A DNA stretch of 64,000 nucleotides from Pseudomonas kitaguniensis (GCF_009296165.1 NZ_VUAZ01000123.1:1-64000), one strand, 5' to 3'. Counted from the first letter of the stretch, positions 26,329 through 35,560 are shown. Notes: generated by a model from the letters alone, not told the origin. Numbers and translations are program-made.

Positions 26329-29300
26329 TCATGCCGCCTCGCTGCCAAGCGCCTTCATCTTGCGTAGCGCCTTGTTTACCGCGGCCAATCGTTTCTCTAT
26401 GGCATTCAATCGATCACGCACCGAATTACTGCTCAACAGGTCAACAGGCGCCGGAATATGGCGCTTGAAAAACACGCTGAGCGCTTGCGCTCCTTCATCG
26501 ACGTGTTCCTCAAGCGCGCCCAGATCGGCGTGCATTTGATCCAAGTGCTGACTAATGTCGGTTGGCACCTCTTGCGACGCGATGTCAGCGGCTTGCACCT
26601 CGACACCTGCCACCTCTGCGAAGTCTTCATTCGCCAGTTGGACGGCCCGCTGAAGTGTCTGAGCGCGGGCAATCCATGTTTGATCGACAATCCTGCCAAC
26701 CCTGTCGGCTGCATCTAGTTGCTCCGACTCGGTTTGCGGCAGAGAGGGGAGTTGAAACGAACGCTGTACCAGCTTTCGCGGCTGTAAGAGCTGAAACGCC
26801 AAGCCAATGCCAGCGCCGAACCCGGCATCGACAGTCGCGTTAATAGCATCGTGTGCTGCCTGCTTAAAAAAACCGGAACCCGCATTGGGCGTGAAGCCTT
26901 TCAACGGAGCGCCGTAAGGCAACATAGAATTAGCGTCATAGGCGTACCACTTGCCGTTTCGTTGCACTGCTTGAGTAGGAAGCGCCTCGGCTGTTGCGCC
27001 CACGGGCCGGTAAATGCCTTCGGCGACGCTGTCTGTTTTGCCTGCACGAGGAATGTCAAAACTACCGCTGTGCCCCCGCGCGTGATGCAACTTATTGAAC
27101 AAGGGAGAGGCAGACTTAAAGCCGCGCTTGGCAAACTTGGCCAACTGGAATACCCCACGCCCGATGTCATAAAGGCCCAGCAAGGGGTTAGCCGCTTTAA
27201 CGCCTGCTGTCACAAACCCCTTCAGAAAACTCATGGTTGACGCGAGCCCCTTGGCTCCTGTCTTGACCGCTAAGGCGCCACCTTTAAAAGCAGGCACGAC
27301 CAACCCGATAAGATCAAGCAACAAGTAAAGACTCCCTTCCAGCGATCGACCGTTCTTGAAGCTTTTAACGGCGTCGTAAAAGGGAATGAGACTGCGCAGG
27401 AACGCCACGCCGGCTTTGTCCCTTCGCACATCGCGCTCTTGAGTCGTTTCGCCGTAGGATATTTTTTTGGCGTCGTCCACACCCCGGCTGAAAAATGCAC
27501 TGACCACCGAGGCCAACTCGTTGACCCGCTTCGAGGCAACCATTGCCTCTGACGCGGGATACGGTTCGGTTAATGGCGTTTCCAGTGACTTCGATGGATA
27601 AATAGACAACGCGGCGAAGTCGACTTTGTCTTTTTTTGGCCATGCAGTACCCAGTGCCTGCCACAGGATGGTCACCGTATCTTCTTGCTCGGCGGGCCGT
27701 CCAGGACGCTCCATGGAAAAATACAGGCGAGACCCCGGCGCCCAAAGCCCAGGCCTGGAGGGATCCATGTCCTTGATAATTCTGCCTTTTGAAGGCGAAT
27801 ACAAATAATGACAGGTTTTCGCGCCCAGTTCGGCCCTAATGAGAATCGTGCCACTTTCTATATAGTCAAACATCGGATGGCCTGCGCGCACAGGCCCTTG
27901 ATGACCAGAAGGCGAGCCGAGATGAAAAGTGGTGACTTTACCGCGCTCGATCATCAGCCGATCTTCAACCGGCAACAGCGATAATTGATACTGAAAGCTT
28001 GTTTCTACATACTGCTTCACGCCATCGGCGTAGGCATTGAACTGCTTATCAAACGTAGTTTTTATATCCGCAAGTTTGGAAAAGCCTGCTTGAATATCGG
28101 CCGTTGTGAAGTGCTCGTTTGAGGCGGTCCAAGCATGTTTGTATAAATCGCCGGACATATAAATATCCAACAGCGAGTAAGTCCCACGCTTGCGCGAACC
28201 CGGCGGAAGATCACCGAGCAGCGTTTTATCTTCAAAGAAACGTTCCATTTTAACGCCGTAGACGCGGCTTAATTCAGCCAATGCCGACGCCCGGCGATTG
28301 GGCATGGGGGTATCCACCGCTTTGGCGCCCTCCACCAAATTATCGACCTGCTTTTGCAGGGCAATAACCGCGCGATCGATGGTCTCGGCGGCGTAGGCAT
28401 CGTCACTGCTTTGCTCGATCACCTCATTGGCAATGCCCCAGTCGACCACAGACCTCATTGCCGCGGCCTGCAACTGCGCCTGCCCGACCTCTGTTATGGG
28501 CTCCAGGGCATCGCGCTGCATGATGTCAGCATAAGCGTGCCCGGCCGATGCGCCTGGCGTGTCCAATTCGCGGCGCATGACAGCTGCGCTGAACGATGCC
28601 CATTGCTGGGAGCCGTAAACCAGTGCAGGAGGCTGGTCTTTGACCAGAAACTCGGGGGCTGACAGCGCCAGCAATTGATAAGCCACCACCTTCGCCAACT
28701 GCGGGCCAAACCGGCTTTCCAGGTGCTTTTCAAAACGTTGTTTTATATGTGCCGGCGACAACCCCCAGTTATCTTTCTGGCGCAGGTTATACCCGGCCAG
28801 ATTGTTGCGTTGCTGGCCTGCCACAGGATCGGCGTCCAAGCCTAATGCTGCGAGCAGCGACTCTTGGGCACTGGTCTGAGTCGGCAGTGCGCCAATCGCC
28901 TCCTGCAGCTGTTTACCCAGCGCGCGAGCCTGAGGGGTGCTGATCAATGCCTTGAGAAAAGCCTCGATGTCTTCGCCGGCCCGCGCCGTTACCGATGCAG
29001 GGACAGCACGCTGCAGATACTCGATAAGGCTGGGCGCACGCCCTTGGCCATCAAGCGGCACTTGTGTTTGAAGGGCTTTCCAGTCGCTTACGACCTCGCT
29101 TATTTTATGTTGATCGGCCTCCCCCAGCGGCATGTCTTTGCTTAACAGCCCGCCATAGTCGCCCTCACTGGGTGCACGCAAAGGCGCCACGGACAACGCG
29201 CGATGCACGTTGGCAAGTGCGTCCAAAGTGATCGGAACTTGCAAGCCATGGCCAATGATCAGTTGCTTCAGGCTGAGGGTCACGGGTTGTTTTTGTTGTG

Positions 29301-30096
29301 CACTCCACAAAGCAGAATGCGGCGCGACCTCAACAACAATAGCGTCCAAATCCAGTTGCGCATCGGGCGTATCAATCTGCGCCTTCATAGCGCCAAGCAA
29401 GTTATCCAACTGGTGGGCATCGCCGATCATGCGCAAGACGTTCAGAAGCTTGTCGTTATCGGGCAACGCGTCATGCCCCCTGAAAAGCGGAACACTGCTG
29501 AGCTCTTTTGAACGGATGATTGTTTGTTGCCGCGACACCGTCGGGGGCTCATGGTAAAAATGCTGAATGACACTTGAATCGACGGTGAAGTTGCCAAACC
29601 CGTCGGGCTGATAATCATAGGGGAGGTCAACATTTCCGTAGGGCGCGAGTACTTTGGCGGCGGCCATCAAACTATCAATCAGGTCGTTGCCGCCCGGTAG
29701 GTCGGCCAGCTCAGGTGATTGACGATTTAGTCGTGCGCGCCCTTCAAAATGGAGTTCACCCTTGTCAGGAATAATATGAAGGGTTTTTACACTTCCCCCA
29801 ACGAGCGCGGCCAAACGTTTGAGCAAAGGGGAATCGGCGGCTAACTTCAATGCCTCAATCCAATGCCCCAAGGTGGACGCTGGCGGAACGGGTATGCGCT
29901 GCGATGTTAAAACAAGTTTAGCGTAGTGTTGTGCCAAACGCGCATCGGCCGCAGCAGTAGACGCCTGCGGGTTCTGCGCAACCGGTAAAGAATGCGTCAA
30001 CGAGTTAGTTGCCCCAGCGTCCACGTCTGCCGAGGGCTGACGTGGACGATTATTCGGCAGTGCGCCACGCAGCGAACCAGCACTTTGCACAGTCAT
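26329..30096 (-). CDS. Giant dermonecrotic-toxin-like protein (1255 aa)
   Basis: A 1255-residue protein without signal peptide. The overall plan resembles large Pseudomonas proteins carrying a dermonecrotic-toxin-type domain (DUF6543 group): a long soluble N-terminal region, a block IPFYDAVKSFKNGRSLEGSL leading to LLDLIGLVVPAFKGGALAVK with hydrophobic, membrane-active character (about 905-965), and a C-terminal module with KWYAYDANSMLPYGAPLKGF (about 1046-1065). The family call is from memory of such proteins and is uncertain. The last about 62 residues align without gaps to the end of the neighbouring heptad-repeat protein. The gene sits between mpl and the ethanolamine regulator, adjacent in other Pseudomonas, so it is accessory DNA. 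GC is a little below the flanks. Confidence 0.6.
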   Translation of the reverse strand: MTVQSAGSLRGALPNNRPRQPSADVDAGATNSLTHSLPVAQNPQASTAAADARLAQHYAKLVLTSQRIPVPPASTLGHWIEALKLAADSPLLKRLAALVGGSVKTLHIIPDKGELHFEGRARLNRQSPELADLPGGNDLIDSLMAAAKVLAPYGNVDLPYDYQPDGFGNFTVDSSVIQHFYHEPPTVSRQQTIIRSKELSSVPLFRGHDALPDNDKLLNVLRMIGDAHQLDNLLGAMKAQIDTPDAQLDLDAIVVEVAPHSALWSAQQKQPVTLSLKQLIIGHGLQVPITLDALANVHRALSVAPLRAPSEGDYGGLLSKDMPLGEADQHKISEVVSDWKALQTQVPLDGQGRAPSLIEYLQRAVPASVTARAGEDIEAFLKALISTPQARALGKQLQEAIGALPTQTSAQESLLAALGLDADPVAGQQRNNLAGYNLRQKDNWGLSPAHIKQRFEKHLESRFGPQLAKVVAYQLLALSAPEFLVKDQPPALVYGSQQWASFSAAVMRRELDTPGASAGHAYADIMQRDALEPITEVGQAQLQAAAMRSVVDWGIANEVIEQSSDDAYAAETIDRAVIALQKQVDNLVEGAKAVDTPMPNRRASALAELSRVYGVKMERFFEDKTLLGDLPPGSRKRGTYSLLDIYMSGDLYKHAWTASNEHFTTADIQAGFSKLADIKTTFDKQFNAYADGVKQYVETSFQYQLSLLPVEDRLMIERGKVTTFHLGSPSGHQGPVRAGHPMFDYIESGTILIRAELGAKTCHYLYSPSKGRIIKDMDPSRPGLWAPGSRLYFSMERPGRPAEQEDTVTILWQALGTAWPKKDKVDFAALSIYPSKSLETPLTEPYPASEAMVASKRVNELASVVSAFFSRGVDDAKKISYGETTQERDVRRDKAGVAFLRSLIPFYDAVKSFKNGRSLEGSLYLLLDLIGLVVPAFKGGALAVKTGAKGLASTMSFLKGFVTAGVKAANPLLGLYDIGRGVFQLAKFAKRGFKSASPLFNKLHHARGHSGSFDIPRAGKTDSVAEGIYRPVGATAEALPTQAVQRNGKWYAYDANSMLPYGAPLKGFTPNAGSGFFKQAAHDAINATVDAGFGAGIGLAFQLLQPRKLVQRSFQLPSLPQTESEQLDAADRVGRIVDQTWIARAQTLQRAVQLANEDFAEVAGVEVQAADIASQEVPTDISQHLDQMHADLGALEEHVDEGAQALSVFFKRHIPAPVDLLSSNSVRDRLNAIEKRLAAVNKALRKMKALGSEAA

Positions 30097-30179
30097 GGCT
30101 AAGTTTTACCTTTGAGCAGTTCGGTGGTTATCACAGGCAGCGATGCAGTTAATTGCGCTCGACGCTAAAATCCGTTGTC

Positions 30180-30227
30180 AAAAAAACCAAGACCCACGCT
30201 TGTTTATTTGAAAGCGCGGGGCTTGGT
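30180..30227 (-). terminator. Intrinsic terminator between heptad-repeat gene and giant-toxin gene
   Basis: Read on the minus strand, ACCAAGCCCCGCGCTT pairs (two mismatches) with AAGCGTGGGTCTTGGT and is followed by seven T. It lies about 130 bases after the heptad-repeat gene and 84 bases before the 1255-residue gene. Thus the two genes are at least partly separated transcriptionally, and the second probably has its own promoter at 30100-30180. Confidence 0.75.
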
Positions 30228-30356
30228 CTCGAGGTTAAAACAGTCGCTGGCGCTTATTCAGGCCAAGCCCACTGCCACCTCGTCGGGACAGCAGTGGTTC
30301 ATCACAGGAACGAACAACTGCGCAGGCCGAGTTGCCTCACAGCGCTCATCAGCGGC

Positions 30357-31646
30357 TTACGCCGGTTCTTCCTCCTGGCTTATTGCACTTAGTTTATCGA
30401 TTACCAGGCCTTGCGCCTTATTGAGCGCCGCGAGCCTTCCCTCGAGGGCATCGACCCGAGCGCCGAGCCCTGCCAGGCCGTCGGCGGCCTTCTGCTTAGG
30501 GAGGAAGGATTTAAAATAAACTTCATTATCATCAGCCAGCGTTTTGGTGTGTTCCTCGGCAAAATCCAACATGTTCTCGAGTTGTTCCATCCGCTCAAGG
30601 GGGGCGGCCGGCCAATATGGACCTGGAATAAAATGCTGCTCGGTCTCTCCGTACCTCAGCGCGATGGATAAATTGGTCACCGTCAGGCCAACGATTTGGG
30701 CGTCGTTTATTCGGGGATAAAGCGCTTGCGCAGACGCTTCTTCTGCCTCCTTTACGGCGGCTGCCGCATCTCCAGGAGCAGCCGCGGGCAGCTCAACAGT
30801 CGACTTCGCAGTCGGCGGCGGTGGCACCAGTGGCGCAGGCAAATAAGACGCTTTGATCGCCTCGCCCACAGCAACAGAGCCTGAGTAAGCAGCGACGTTG
30901 ATCGGTGCAGATACAAGACCGGTAACACCCGCGCTAATGCCCGCATCGCGTGCAATCAAGCCGGCACCGGGCGACTGAGAAATCACGCCCGACTTGATCA
31001 ATTTTTCAGCATCAGACAACCGCCCAGCCACCTCGGCAACCGTAGCTTTGGGCAGGCTGGCCGGCGGCAGCTCTTTGCCCTGCCACTTAAAGACCCTTGC
31101 TTTTAGAATAGGGGGAAGCATATCCGAATGCGGCTCATTATTACCCTTTACAGCGCTCGCCTGGTCCCTGGCAACCTTGCCATCTTTATCAAGCGCGCGA
31201 CCGGTTTTATCCACCAGAAAGCCCTCTTTATTGACCAGTTTTTTATCATTATCAATATAATGCCCTTTATCATCTATAACGCGCCCGAATGTGTTGACCG
31301 TACGCCCCTGCGCATCAATCAAGTGCCCATTATCATTCACCGCCCTGCCTTGCGAGTTGATCGTCTGATTTTGAGCATTTATCAGCTGGCCCCTTTCGTT
31401 TATTGGCTGACCTTTTGTATTGATCAGTTGCCCCGCATTGTTAATTCTTTGACCTTTGTCGTTGACCGGCTGATTGTGCTTATTAACCAATTTGCCTTGC
31501 TGATTGAAATACTGGCCGGAGGGGGCTCTTCTAAGACCCGGGGGCGGCGCAGCCTGGGGCGGCGGCGCAGCGGCCCTTGCCCTTGGTGTTGGAACGGGGG
31601 GAGGCGGTAATGTTACTCTCGGAGATGAAACAGGTGGTAGCGCCAT
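30357..31646 (-). CDS. Heptad-repeat protein paired with giant toxin-like protein
   Basis: A 429-residue protein (from the ATG at 31646; a start at 31694 would give 445). No signal peptide. The N-terminus is proline-rich (residues about 2-43), then comes an unbroken run of 17 heptads, G-x-x-[IVL]-[ND]-x-x, in residues 44-162 (examples GQLINTK, GQPINER, GRVIDDK). A glycine/alanine-rich middle follows (GAGLIARDAGISAGVTGLVS) and a C-terminal helical domain ending RVDALEGRLAALNKAQ. That last domain is homologous to the end of the 1255-residue neighbour (about 20 identities in 62 aligned positions). I do not recognise the family. The regular 7-residue spacing suggests a beta-solenoid or elongated rod. 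Confidence 0.6.
   Translation of the reverse strand: MALPPVSSPRVTLPPPPVPTPRARAAAPPPQAAPPPGLRRAPSGQYFNQQGKLVNKHNQPVNDKGQRINNAGQLINTKGQPINERGQLINAQNQTINSQGRAVNDNGHLIDAQGRTVNTFGRVIDDKGHYIDNDKKLVNKEGFLVDKTGRALDKDGKVARDQASAVKGNNEPHSDMLPPILKARVFKWQGKELPPASLPKATVAEVAGRLSDAEKLIKSGVISQSPGAGLIARDAGISAGVTGLVSAPINVAAYSGSVAVGEAIKASYLPAPLVPPPPTAKSTVELPAAAPGDAAAAVKEAEEASAQALYPRINDAQIVGLTVTNLSIALRYGETEQHFIPGPYWPAAPLERMEQLENMLDFAEEHTKTLADDNEVYFKSFLPKQKAADGLAGLGARVDALEGRLAALNKAQGLVIDKLSAISQEEEPA
31161..31517 (-). repeat. Degenerate 21-bp tandem repeats encoding 17 heptads
   Basis: The 357 bases encode 17 consecutive seven-residue units with no insertion or deletion. Position 1 is Gly in 14 of 17, position 4 is Ile, Val, Leu or similar, position 5 is Asn or Asp. 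The DNA has diverged too far to be a simple recent expansion, so the protein pattern is under selection. Confidence 0.75.
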
Positions 31647-31735
31647 TGGAGTATTCTCAAGAAGTAAGTTAAATACACACTCCCTGTGCTTCATAACTTA
31701 CGTGGCCGCCCTTCACTTATCGTTCCATACTCGTG

Positions 31736-31787
31736 TAAAAATCGTCAGCCCGCCCCGCTCTGGTGCTGAAAAAAATGACGGGGCGGG
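31736..31787 (-). terminator. Intrinsic terminator after ethanolamine regulator
   Basis: On the minus strand CCCGCCCCG (complement of 31779-31787) pairs with CGGGGCGGG (31749-31757), and a T5 tract follows within 10 bases. The loop of 21 bases is long, but the stem is all GC. It is placed 29 bases after the regulator stop. Confidence 0.5.
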
Positions 31788-31815
31788 GCACTTAAGCTGC
31801 CCGGATCGGTTGCGC

Positions 31816-33726
31816 TCAACCCCTCAAATGACGCACCGGCACCAGCCCATGTTTGTGCAACTTTCGGTATAAGGTGTTACGACTGATACCCAATTGCTCG
31901 GCCGTACGGGTCATGTGCCAGCATTGCTGCTCAAGCACACTCAACATTGCCTGGCGTTCGGCGTCAGCCAGTGGCGAAGCCTCAACCACCGCGGCGTGCT
32001 GCACACCCGCCTGGCGAATATTGGCGGGTAAATCTTCAACCCCTACAGCACCCTCATCGGACAGCGCCACTAACGTGCGCAATACGGTACGCAACTGCCT
32101 TACGTTGCCCGGCCAGGCATAGCTGAGCAACACCTGGCGCGCAGCAACACTTAGAAGCACTGTTTGCCCTGACGCCTCTTGCGCCAGCAACACATCCAGC
32201 AACTGCGATTTGTCACTGCGCTCACGCAGCGCCGGTAAGGCCACTTCCAAACCGTTGAGGCGGTAGTACAAATCTTCACGAAAGCTGCCGGCCTGCACGC
32301 GCGCCAGCAAATTGCGGTGGGTAGCGCTGATGATTCTGACGTCCACCGCCCCAGGCTCACCGCCGATGGGTACGACCAGGCGGTCTTCCAACACGCGTAA
32401 AAGACGGGTTTGCAAGGCCAATGGCATGTCGCCGATTTCATCCAGAAACAACGTACCGCCGTCCGCCTGCTGCAGCTTGCCGCGCATGCCCTCCTTGCGG
32501 GCGCCGGTAAAGCTGCCGCCGCAATAACCGAATAGCTCGCTTTCGATCAAGCTTTCGGGGATGGCTGCACAGTTCAGCGCAACAAAGGCCTTGCCCGACC
32601 GCTGGCTGGCCTGGTGCACAGCTTTGGCGAAGGCTTCTTTACCGCAGCCGGTTTCGCCGTTAATCAGCACCGGCACGTCGCGCTCGAATACTCTCAGCGC
32701 CTTGCGAAAAACATCCTGCAACGCCGGATCGCCCAGGCAAATACCTGGCAAGCGTGGCGCCTCGGGCTTGGCCAGCGGCGCAGGTGCACTGCACGCGTGG
32801 CCGCGTAGCGCGGCGAACAACTGCCGGCCATCACGGGTTCGCAACGGCCAACTGGCCGTGGCATTCGCGCTGGCCCGACCGAGCAACTCATCCAGCGAAC
32901 AGTCAAAAAACGCCTCCACCGGCTGCCCCAGCAAACCGCCGCGAACCTGGCCCAGCAGATTCAACGCACTCTGATTGACCGCGCAGATGCGCCCTTCCCC
33001 GTCAAACGCCAGCAGCCCTTCACTGAACAGGCCCACCGACTCAGCCTGCAGGTGAAAACGCAGCAGCCAGTGCTTCTCGAAATGACGCAGGAAGTAACAG
33101 CTTTCGATCATCTTCGCCGACAGATTCACCAGCGCCATGGTGTGGAACTGGCTCTGACGCGACACGGCTTCACGCGCCGAGGACACGTCCAGCACCGCCA
33201 GCAGTTCCCCATGGGGGTCAAACACCGGGCTCGCCGAACAGGTCAGGCCGGTGTGGCGCCCGCGAAAATGTTCATCACGGTGAATGGTCAAGGACTGGCG
33301 CTCCACCAGGCAGGTGCCGATACCGTTGGTGCCCTCGCAGGCCTCGCTCCAGTCGGCGCCCAGCCACAGGCCGGCGCGTTCGAAGATCGTGCGCTCGGAC
33401 GGCGCGGTGACACAGTTGAGAATCACCCCGCGCGCGTCGGTGAGCAGTACCGCATGGCCGGCGCCAGAGAGCTGTTGATGCAGGCTGTTCATCTCGCTGC
33501 CGGCGATGTGCAGCACGTGTTGCAGGCGTTCGCGGCTCTCCAGCAGGCGGCCGTGTTCGAGCACGGTAGGCGCAATACTCAGCGCCGGGTCGAGGTGATA
33601 GTCCTCAAGGCAACGCAGCCAGGAACGGGCGATGGACGGATCGCTGCCGGGGCCGTGGGTGAGGTCTTGCCCGCGCGTGGCGGTCAAGACTTGCTGGGCA
33701 TGGCGACTGAAATGATCGTTTTGCAT
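31816..33726 (-). CDS. eatR: Sigma-54-dependent activator of ethanolamine catabolism (EatR/AcoR type)
   Basis: A 636-residue AcoR-like enhancer-binding protein: an N-terminal GAF-type sensor (about 60-215) with CEGTNGIGTCL, a PAS-like segment (FDGEGRICAVNQSALNLLG), a AAA+ domain with Walker A GETGCGKEAFAK, Walker B GGTLFLDEIGDM and sigma-54 loop GSFTGA (Ser in place of the usual first Ala), and a C-terminal Fis-type HTH (TAEQLGISRNTLYRKLHKHG). It is divergent from exaC-eat-eutBC and should activate them from the -24/-12 promoter at 33918. The ATG at 33726 starts just before the conserved domain; upstream codons appear to be leader. The symbol follows P. aeruginosa usage and is by context. Confidence 0.87.
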   Translation of the reverse strand: MQNDHFSRHAQQVLTATRGQDLTHGPGSDPSIARSWLRCLEDYHLDPALSIAPTVLEHGRLLESRERLQHVLHIAGSEMNSLHQQLSGAGHAVLLTDARGVILNCVTAPSERTIFERAGLWLGADWSEACEGTNGIGTCLVERQSLTIHRDEHFRGRHTGLTCSASPVFDPHGELLAVLDVSSAREAVSRQSQFHTMALVNLSAKMIESCYFLRHFEKHWLLRFHLQAESVGLFSEGLLAFDGEGRICAVNQSALNLLGQVRGGLLGQPVEAFFDCSLDELLGRASANATASWPLRTRDGRQLFAALRGHACSAPAPLAKPEAPRLPGICLGDPALQDVFRKALRVFERDVPVLINGETGCGKEAFAKAVHQASQRSGKAFVALNCAAIPESLIESELFGYCGGSFTGARKEGMRGKLQQADGGTLFLDEIGDMPLALQTRLLRVLEDRLVVPIGGEPGAVDVRIISATHRNLLARVQAGSFREDLYYRLNGLEVALPALRERSDKSQLLDVLLAQEASGQTVLLSVAARQVLLSYAWPGNVRQLRTVLRTLVALSDEGAVGVEDLPANIRQAGVQHAAVVEASPLADAERQAMLSVLEQQCWHMTRTAEQLGISRNTLYRKLHKHGLVPVRHLRG

Positions 33727-33843
33727 GATCTTATTATTCTCGCTGCGTGAGAACAGCCAGCATCCCCCAGCCATAAAACCATTGCAATCGCGGGCGGGCT
33801 CACCGGTCACAGGCTGTACCGTTTATGGCACAGACTGTCACTC

Positions 33844-33858
33844 CCGCTGTATCAGCGG
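33844..33858. promoter_or_regulatory. Candidate upstream activator site for the sigma-54 regulator
   Basis: A perfect palindrome CCGCTG-TAT-CAGCGG, flanked on both sides by TGTCAC (33837-33842 and 33859-33864). It lies about 75 bases upstream of the -24/-12 element, where enhancer sites for this activator class normally lie. Binding is inferred. Confidence 0.45.
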
Positions 33859-33917
33859 TGTCACAGCAACGCCTTGTAAAAAACTCTAACCCCCCGGTTT
33901 ACGGGCGCGCGCGGCGG

Positions 33918-33933
33918 TGGCCCAACCTTTGCT
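33918..33933 (+). promoter_or_regulatory. Sigma-54 (-24/-12) promoter of exaC-eat-eutBC
   Basis: TGGCCCAACCTTTGCT keeps the invariant GG-N10-GC spacing and the TTTGC of the -12 box. It lies 64 bases before the exaC start codon and downstream of a divergent gene for a sigma-54 activator, so assignment is well supported by context. Confidence 0.7.
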
Positions 33934-33997
33934 CTACGCTTTATCAGGCGCAACCCCGTTGTACTCCAATAAACATAAAAGTCAGGAGATACCCACC

Positions 33998-35517
33998 ATG
34001 CGTTACGCACATCCCGGTACTGAAGGCTCGATCGTTTCGTTCAAGGCCAAGTACGGCAACTTCATCGGCGGCGAATTTGTCGCGCCGGTGGAGGGCAACT
34101 ATTTCACCAACACCTCGCCGGTTAACGGCAAGCCTATCGCCGAATTCCCGCGCTCGACGGCCAAAGACATCGACAAAGCCCTCGACGCTGCCCACGCCGC
34201 CGCTGACGCCTGGGGCAAGACCTCGGCTCAGGACCGCTCGCTGGTACTGCTGAAAATCGCCGACCGCATCGAACAGAACCTCGAACTGCTGGCCGTCACC
34301 GAAACCTGGGACAACGGCAAAGCCGTGCGTGAAACCCTTAACGCCGACATCCCATTGGCGGCCGACCACTTCCGCTACTTCGCCGGTTGCATCCGCGCTC
34401 AGGAAGGCACCAGCGCCGAGATCAACGAACTCACGGCGTCCTATCACTTCCATGAGCCGCTGGGCGTGGTCGGCCAGATCATCCCGTGGAACTTCCCGCT
34501 GCTGATGGCCGCGTGGAAACTCGCCCCGGCCCTGGCCGCCGGTAACTGCGTGGTGCTCAAACCGGCCGAGCAAACCCCGCTGGGCATCAACGTATTGATG
34601 GAGCTGATTGGCGACTTGCTGCCGCCGGGCGTGCTGAACGTGGTGCACGGTTACGGCAAGGAAGCCGGCGAAGCCCTGGCCACCAGCAAGCGCATCGCTA
34701 AAATCGCCTTCACCGGCTCCACGCCAGTGGGCTCGCACATCATGCACGCCGCGGCCGAGAACATTATTCCGTCCACCGTTGAGCTGGGCGGCAAGTCGCC
34801 GAACATCTTCTTCGCCGACATCATGAACGCCGAACCGTCGTTTATCGAGAAAGCCGCCGAAGGCCTGGTGCTGGCGTTCTTCAACAGGGCGAAGTGTGCA
34901 CCTGCCCGTCGCGCGCGCTGGTGGAAGAGTCGATTTACGACGATTTCATGAAAGTGGTGATGAAGAAGGTCGAGCAGATCAAACGCGGCGACCCGCTGGA
35001 CACCGACACCATGGTCGGCGCCCAAGCGTCCGAGCAGCAATTCGACAAAATCCTGTCTTACCTGGAAATCGCCAAGGGCGAAGGCGCGCAGTTGCTGACC
35101 GGCGGCAAGGTCGAGAAGCTCAGCGGCGACATGGCTGGGGGCTATTACATCCAGCCGACCCTGCTCAAGGGCACCAATCAAATGCGCGTGTTCCAGGAAG
35201 AAATCTTCGGCCCGGTGGTAAGCATCACCACCTTCAAGGACGAAGCCGAGGCGCTGGCGATTGCCAACGACACCGAGTTCGGCCTCGGCGCCGGCGTGTG
35301 GACCCGCGACATCAACCGCGCCTACCGCATGGGGCGCGCGATCAAGGCGGGCCGCGTGTGGACAAACTGCTACCACCTGTACCCGGCGCATGCCGCGTTC
35401 GGCGGTTACAAAAAGTCCGGTGTGGGCCGTGAGACGCACAAGATGATGTTGGATCATTACCAGCAGACCAAGAACTTGCTGGTGAGCTACGACATTAACC
35501 CGCTGGGATTCTTCTAA
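33998..35517 (+). pseudogene. exaC: NAD-dependent aldehyde (acetaldehyde) dehydrogenase ExaC, frameshifted
   Basis: An ALDH that would oxidise the acetaldehyde released by ethanolamine ammonia-lyase. Residues 1-about 297 are in one frame (KYGNFIGGEFVAPVEGNYF, PWNFPLLMAAWKLAPALAAG, ELGGKSPNIFFADI). The rest, from GEVCTCPSRALVEESIYDDF on, is in another. The shift is at 34885-34886, where TTCAACAGGGC should read TTCAACCAGGGC. One restored C gives 506 residues, the usual ExaC length. The break lies directly before the catalytic cysteine, so as written the product is inactive. A sequencing error is at least as likely as a mutation. Confidence 0.85.
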
Positions 35518-35560
35518 CCCTTCAACAGCCGCCCCACTCCCGCGTTAAAAATACAATTAA

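Noticed and set aside
31736..31787. Promoter-type regulatory element for the heptad-repeat gene
   Set aside because: The GC-rich inverted repeat with a following T5 on the minus strand fits termination of the regulator better than an operator.
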